DNA of 64,000 nt from Pleurostoma richardsiae (Eukaryota > Ascomycota > Sordariomycetes > Calosphaeriales > Pleurostomataceae), in contig JANBVO010000012.1 in assembly GCA_030052745.1 (NCBI GenBank), positions 310,001-374,000 of the forward strand. The letters run 5' to 3'. Shown here in pieces: positions 58,359-64,000 of the stretch; position 1 is the first letter of the stretch; each line of letters opens with the position of its first letter. A program made the position numbers and the translations under genes. The notes below the pieces were generated by a model. It made no database searches, was not told the origin of the DNA, and worked only from the letters and a program-made list of their open reading frames with translations.

Positions 58359-58838
58359 TATGGTCAAGTTGAGTTGCTTGCACAATGTCTCTATGGTTGC
58401 AACTTGAGTTCCAGATTTCGGAAGAGGGGGAGGGCTTGCTGAGATACGTGAGAACGCAGGCACGAGAGGGCTCAGGGGTAATTATATTCTCTTCGCATCT
58501 TCCATCTCACTCTACGTGGTGCACCGCCGCGGTTATCACCTCTGCTATGCACAAAGCGAGCGATGCTATAGAGCTTACTTCCTGGATACGTTCCTCTTTC
58601 TCGACCAATTGGCCAATCGGCTGTAAAGGATTGTGCTATCCACTTGTGCATCCTACAGTATAGTACACTATTTCGCCCGCGGAGCTGTGTGTTGAAGCAG
58701 TCATTCGTCCACCGCGGCGGACGACTAAGCTAATTAGCCCCCATCTCCGCCGCGGTCCAAGACACGTACTTTCACCTCGTTCCCTCCAGGGTTGGTCGTC
58801 CTCTCAAGCTACGCTTTTTCATTGTTGAAAGAAGAGAA
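58359..58838. promoter_or_regulatory. Divergent promoter of oxidoreductase and Zn2Cys6 regulator
   Basis: 480 bp between the two start codons. A 46-bp concentric dyad lies at 58711-58756, listed separately. Confidence 0.55.
58711..58756. promoter_or_regulatory. Candidate operator: 46-bp concentric dyad with CGG/CCG triplets
   Basis: Outer arms ACCGCGGCGGA (58711-58721) and TCCGCCGCGGT (58746-58756) are perfect reverse complements. A 10-bp palindrome GCTAATTAGC (58729-58738) sits exactly at the same centre (58733.5). Zn2Cys6 proteins bind CGG/CCG triplets as dimers, so the neighbouring regulator is the natural ligand (inference). It is 83-128 bp upstream of the regulator's ATG. Confidence 0.6.
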
Positions 58839-61191
58839 ATGGAAGACCCTAGTACCGGCGATGACGGAGAAAGGGCGCCCCCGCTCAAGCGACGGAAAGT
58901 CCGCAAGGGCACCCAAAGTTGCTGGGAGTGCAAGCGACGGAAGATCCGATGCACCTTCGTCAAGCCGACTGAATCCGTCTGCGACGGCTGCAAGAGCCGT
59001 CGAGTCAAGTGCATCAGTCAGGAGTTTGATGAGGAGGTGACGGGAACGAGTAGTAAGATGGACAGGCTGGGGCGGATGGAAGCGGTGGTTGAGGAGCTGG
59101 CCAGGCGGACCGGCACCAACTTGCCCAACCCACAACCTCGTGACAGAAGGGGTGTCAATGGCAAGTTAGTAGTGAGTCTCTCCTGCTGCTGTCATTTTGC
59201 CACGCCTCAATTCTAACACCACGCCAACGAATCCTTCCTGTTCAAGTACCCGACAGGCTTCGAAAGCAAGTGTCCAGGCGAGCGGAATACATGATGAACT
59301 GTGCCGTGCTCTCCTTGCGGTGTGGCCTGAGCAACATGAGCTCGAGCATGTCATCCTCAGTATTCCCGTCGGTGTTTCGGTACTCTTTCATGGCTTAGTA
59401 TGCACGTCGTACTCTAGCCTCCTGAGCAAGGACATGCCGTCACCACAGGAAATGTTGCAACTGCCTCCACCAGGTTCCCATCCAGTCCTGGTAGCCCGCA
59501 AACTCTTGCTTCTCGCTACGTTCTTACAAGGCATTCCAAGGGGCTCTGTCAAAGACCTCGGTACGTTAAGCAACACTTACGGCAAGACCATGTCGCGCTT
59601 GGTCGAGACTGTAAGCAAGCTAGTGACGAGCGACGACGACCTTGTCTGCTCGCTCGAGGGCATCGAGTGCATCATGATTGAGGCCATGTACTACAACAAC
59701 GCGGGTAATCTCCGCAGGGCCTGGATTACTCATCGCCGAGCTATGGTGATCGCTCAGTTACTAGGGCTTCATCGGAGCGACTTTTCATCCGTCAAGCTAC
59801 TTGATGCCGACAGTCGAGGACGTATCGACCCAGAGCATATGTGGTATCGCTTGATCATATCGGATCGATATCTCTCCCTGATGTTAGGCCTGCCACAGGG
59901 TTTTCTAGAAGGCGCTTTTGATTCTCCAGCGGCGCTTGAATCTTGCGCCCCTATGGAGCGAATGGAGCGAATGGAGTCTATCGCAGGGGGGCTCATTCTA
60001 CAGCGCAACGGAGCGGACATACATAACCTCGAAACAACGCGTGAAATCGATAAGCTGCTTCAGGAGGCTGCAGCCTTGATGCCACCCCAATGGTGGCTGA
60101 TCCCCGACGTTGCAGCCATCATCGGCGACGACAAGGAAGCACTCCGCGAGACCCTCCGCATCATGAACCAATTCACGCACTATCACTTATTGGCACAGGT
60201 GCATCTGCCGTACCTTCTGCAACCATCTGACGACCGAAAGTACGATTATAGCAAGATCACAGCCGTGATAGCTAGCCGTGAGATCCTCTCGCGCTTTGTC
60301 TCGTTTCGCGGCTCAGACTCGATTACCGCGTACTGTAGGGGAATTGATCTCCTTGCCTTCATCGCGAGTACGATAGTCGGCCTCGCGCACATCGGCGCCG
60401 GCCGCCAGCAGCAGCAGCAGGTCGACACCAATGACTGCACAACTGGACTCCACTTGTTCGCACACCAGCGGCTGAGTGACCGGGGGCTGCTTGAGCGGAC
60501 GCTCCAGTGTGTGCAACAGATGGCTCGGTGTGACAAAGACGTTATGGCCTGCAAGATATCCGATATACTCCAGCACTTACTCGCCATCGAAGAAGCTGCG
60601 GCCAACGGCGTCTCCTATAGCACCGGTGTTTCCGCCGAACCGGGTGAACCGGAAGCCCAGTATAACAGCGAGGCAACTGACATGGGTGACGCGCTGCGCA
60701 TCCACATTCCATATTTCGGGACCATAACGATCGAGCATTGTGACGCCATGGAGTCAATCGAAGTTGAGCACTCGCTCATACAAGAGGTGGCTCGACCGCG
60801 ATCAGTCCAGGGTGAATCCCGTTCCGACATGACAGCTTCCTCCGAGCATACCTCGCCGCAAAAAAGCAAGGGAAACCAAGCAATGCGAGCACCGACCCCT
60901 TCCGTACCACACCCGGCCGGGTTTCAAATCGGCGGTGAGCCTGCCAACACCGACTGGCAGACAGTGCCGTCTCACCTCGACTCTCTCAGGACGGAAGCAG
61001 AGTCCGCATCGGCAACTCTAGTGGATGAAAGCCTTTTCGAGTTCGACCACACCGGAATTGATACGGCGAGCTTGCTGGTACCGGGACTGACGGCCGATGT
61101 GGACGATTGGGCATTGCAAGGCGTGGATATGGCCTTGTTTGACAATCTCATCCGAGGGGCGTCCGACCCAGCTGCAGAGAGTAATCCATGA
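58839..61191 (+). CDS. Zn2Cys6 fungal transcription factor
   Basis: There are two exons, 58839-59171 and 59257-61191, both phase 0, giving 755 residues. The binuclear zinc cluster is complete: C28-X2-C31-X6-C38-X9-C48-X2-C51-X6-C58 (CWECKRRKIRC and VCDGCKSRRVKC). A basic patch PLKRRKVRK precedes it and a short coiled coil (MDRLGRMEAVVEELARR) follows. The large middle domain resembles the fungal-specific regulatory domain (LRRAWITHRRAMVIAQLLGLHR, MWYRLIISDRYLSLMLGLP). The last 150 residues are acidic and low in structure, typical of an activation region. The likely direct target is the divergent oxidoreductase gene (inference from layout). Confidence 0.92.
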
Positions 61192-62800
61192 AACTCTACT
61201 ATCCTGTTCGTGGATCAACAGACCGGTGACTGCGACAGGAGGGTGTGCCTAATACCGGTCGTCGCGGCCAAGTCGCGATGGATGTATCCACAGCTGCTTC
61301 TCAGGTAATCGAGCCTCAGCCGCACCGCTAAAGGAAGTCTGCTTTGTCCTCCTCGAGAGGACAGCAGAAACGACAGCCTGCTACGTCTGCAGGGAGCCCC
61401 GCCTGCTGCGCTGGAATTGGTGCCTCAGAGCTTTGCGTCTCGTGCAAATCATTTCAGAGCTGACAATGGGGATTTTATTATCCCGTCTCCGACTACGCGA
61501 GGTCCTTCGAGGATTACACGGCAGCATATGGGCAAAGATGTCATACGAACACGCCATCCGTGGGAACATGAGGTGCAAAGACCGCGCCCGCGTTCGCATC
61601 ACCGAGTGGGAACTCGTATTGCCTGCTGTCAATGCGGGTCGATACCATTGAGGTGGAAAGGAGGGGAGCTTGAGGCTCTGGTCTTTGACTATTTGCTGAT
61701 GGGGATACTCCGTGTATTGCATCATTCTATGCTTCTTCGAACAGACCGTACGGATCATCAGGGGGGCCAAGCCAGATCCTCGTACCTATTGTCATTGGTG
61801 ATACTGTGCGGGGTCAGGGGTCGAACGCCGTGTTCCGTTACTTCCGCGCTAACAGGTATAGTGCAGATCTGTCTGTGCAATCATTAGTGGGTACCTAAGT
61901 AGATCAGCTCCACCGGGATTACCAGGGCTGGCTCCCAAATCCGGATGAAATTAGGTAGGTAAGGCTGAGACTCTGTTCTGACTGGGCCTCCAATTCTCGA
62001 CGTCTTCTCACCACTTGGCACAATAGCCCTCCTTCCTTCTTCCTCAACGCAGTGTTTCCGCCTCGAATCAGTTACCTCGACACCAAAGTAGACCACACAT
62101 GGGTTTGCTGGTCGCTTGTCTTGCGTGAACCGTTCATCCATGATGCGATAATTCCCGGTGACTCGCAAGGGCGGCCGCCAATTCCATCCACTCTCAGAGG
62201 CCCATCGTGAAACTTCTACCACTATCTGGAAGATACTGTGTTCGGTGGGCCGCTTTCCGGGAATCTCAACTTATTAAGATGGCTGAATGCCACAGAACGA
62301 TATGATGGATCGGAATATATTTCTATCGAAAGGAGCAAAGAAGAGAACATAAATTCTTGGTCTCATGGTCCGTCATATCAGAGTCATACAGGAACACCAG
62401 CAACACGTGCGCATCCTTTCAACCACCTTTGCGCTAGCCGCCGGGAACATGACATGGGGTGCCAAGCAGGAATGAGGAATGTGAGCGACCTTGCGGATAG
62501 CAGAGCAACTGGGTATGAACCCTCGTTCTGCGATTGGTCCGGGGCCGTCACTCCCGGTTCCTCCGAGGTCCGACTATAAGAGAGAGAAAGAGACAGAGCG
62601 GGCAGAAAAGGACGAGGCATTATCCCGGCCGCCGAACAGGAAAGGAAAGATCAGCTAAAGAGACAAGAACGGCGAGATGCAAGAGAGAAAAGGAAATCGC
62701 TGAGGCTGCGTGGTGCTTGTGCTTAGGGATTGCGAAGAGAGATTGGTGATCGTGGGTAGTGGTTGCGAGGTTGAGCAAGGCTTGAGGGAACGGATGCCTG
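61192..62800. other. Intergenic between the regulator and a small spliced gene
   Basis: About 1.6 kb. A frame of 156 codons from 61417 overlaps others in different phases and lacks coding look. A GGTACCTA word lies near 61890. No gene is supported. Confidence 0.5.
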
Positions 62801-63284
62801 TCAGTGCCGGGCACCAGACTTGTTGGAGCCGACGTTCTTGAACTGTGTACCAACGCCAAGCAGTTGATCACGTTGCTTCTGTCGGGCAGTCATATGGGCC
62901 GCGGCGGCGGCCGGCACAGGCTCGCCTGGGGTGTCATAGAAGGCGTCATTGAAGTCCTGGAGCTTGAAGAACATCTCGTGTCGACATTGCATCTTTCGTT
63001 CCTGGCGGCCGGCCACAGACTTGGAGGCTCGAAAGATGGCGTTGTCGTGGTCGATCACGACTGATATTTGGGCTACGTCTTCTTGTGGCTGCGTCGCGAC
63101 TGTCTCGGGAAGGGTCCCGCTGTTACAGAGACGCGGTGTATCAGCAGAGGACATAGAGGAAGGTACAGGTCGATAAAAGAGATGGAAGCACAGCAGAGAT
63201 CCATGCTCGTGGATGGTCAGAAGAGCGCTGGACATACCTCGCAACGGAGCCGTGCTGCGCCTGGATTGATCTACTGTCCGCCAT
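62801..63284 (-). CDS. Small spliced gene, unknown function
   Basis: Two exons, 63284-63238 and 63119-62801, are joined across a 118-bp intron (donor GTATGT, branch-like CTGATAC, acceptor AACAG), giving 121 residues. The start MADSRSIQAQHG was chosen because the spliced join (GSVA-SGTLPETVATQP) keeps frame and avoids the 5'-proximal frame that would otherwise be needed. The product has a central charged helix (AGRQERKMQCRHEMFFKLQD), an FYDTPGEP turn, a poly-Ala run, and a Lys/Gly tail ending KSGARH. I do not recognise a family. No signal peptide or membrane span is visible. Confidence 0.55.
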
Positions 63285-64000
63285 CCTTGCTCGGTAGAGC
63301 CCGTGCTATCAATTGTGTATATTGACAGCGTGGGAAAGCCTGGACAACGCAAGGGACATGGAACGGGGGCGGTTGGTCAGGTAGGCGGATATCCTTTGAA
63401 TGTGTGGCTCTCAGGAGATGGTGGCCTCTGTAAAGGAAAGGAAGATAATTGCCCGAAGTTGGATGTGCGATGTGCAGATTGACAGCAATTAACAGCAACG
63501 AGGACGGTATCCTCCCAGTTACTGAGAGCCAGGCCTGTATATCGCGTTGTTCAGGTAGAGCGGCTTGAGAGGAAGAGGTTCAAGTCCAAAGGGAAGAATG
63601 CTCATCTGGAGGATGCACAGGGGACCGGGCACCAAGGGGAGGCTTATATATCTGAGTGCCTACGCCCACCTACATTATGAGGGACTTAGACGAAAGAAGC
63701 CTTGCTCAACTGGTTTCCCATATCTCCCCGCCAATACATCATTGCATTGCAGAGATTCTCGTTTCCACAAATATCTTGTCCAACATCTAGAAACAAGGCT
63801 CACTGCGCAAGCTCGCTCTCATTGGCCGGGCCGGCCAAACCAGTTCTGAGATCCGTCTCACCTTTTCCACTAGCAGTACACTAAGGTAGGCTCTTGTAGT
63901 TTCTCCACAAAATTCCTCCACTCTTCGCACGTCACGCCACGGCACACGACGGGTGCCCCACAACAATGCGGAGCTACTCGGATTTTGGGGACCCAGGAAC
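63285..64000. other. Upstream region of the small spliced gene to window edge
   Basis: About 700 bp. It contains an inverted repeat at 63822-63838 (arms TTGGCCG and CGGCCAA, loop GGC). No further gene was seen before the window ends. Confidence 0.45.

Noticed and set aside
61417-61887. 156-codon plus-strand frame
   Set aside because: Overlapping frames in other phases and no motif; a CCQCG pair is not enough for a zinc finger.
63577-63587. GGTTCAAGTCC, a perfect match to a tRNA B box
   Set aside because: The flanking bases cannot form a T stem beyond two pairs and no A box or acceptor stem fits around it.
1-64000. CRISPR arrays, rRNA genes, 5S rRNA, telomeric repeats
   Set aside because: None of these patterns was seen; the window is an ordinary eukaryotic chromosomal segment.

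Overview
This window is nuclear DNA from a filamentous ascomycete (Pezizomycotina, most likely a Sordariomycete). Short introns (mostly 50-150 bp, GT-AG, with CTAAC/CTGAC-like branch sites), pyrimidine-rich leaders, GC-rich third codon positions, and fungal-only families (AUR1, Spt7, RPA34, Zn2Cys6 regulator, NmrA-like oxidoreductase, CorA-like protein) all point that way. I support 21 protein-coding genes, list one further small spliced gene of unknown function and one doubtful gene or relic, and see no rRNA, tRNA or CRISPR array.

Left part (1-14.6 kb): the 5' part of a tyrosine phosphatase gene cut by the window edge; an FMP25-like mitochondrial RCC1 protein divergent from COG3 (Golgi tether); a mitochondrial SLC25 carrier convergent with a RINT1/TIP20 (ER tether) gene; then a ferric reductase-like flavocytochrome. 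A 2.3 kb gene-poor stretch with stacked palindromes and possible DNA-transposon relics follows (14.6-16.8 kb), then a CorA-like membrane protein, a 2OG-Fe(II) oxygenase and a VanZ-like membrane protein.

Middle (25-39 kb): SPT7 (SAGA bromodomain subunit), GRC3 (polynucleotide kinase of rRNA processing) divergent from RPA34 (RNA polymerase I subunit), and AUR1 (inositol phosphorylceramide synthase). RPA34 ends at an in-frame TAG that is followed, in the same frame, by 111 more codons carrying a second copy of its C-terminal motif. A 5.5 kb gene-poor stretch lies between AUR1 and the next gene.

Right part (44.6-64 kb): a Ca2+/calmodulin-dependent kinase, an ICT1-like mitochondrial release factor, a NAB3-type RNA-binding protein, a LETM1-like mitochondrial protein, a RidA protein, an unrecognised gene, a divergent NmrA-like oxidoreductase/Zn2Cys6 regulator pair, and a small spliced gene of unknown function. 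The most striking non-coding signal is a 46-bp concentric dyad with CGG/CCG triplets in the promoter shared by the oxidoreductase and the regulator. Most of the window is conserved housekeeping gene content; no secondary-metabolite cluster or intact mobile element was seen.
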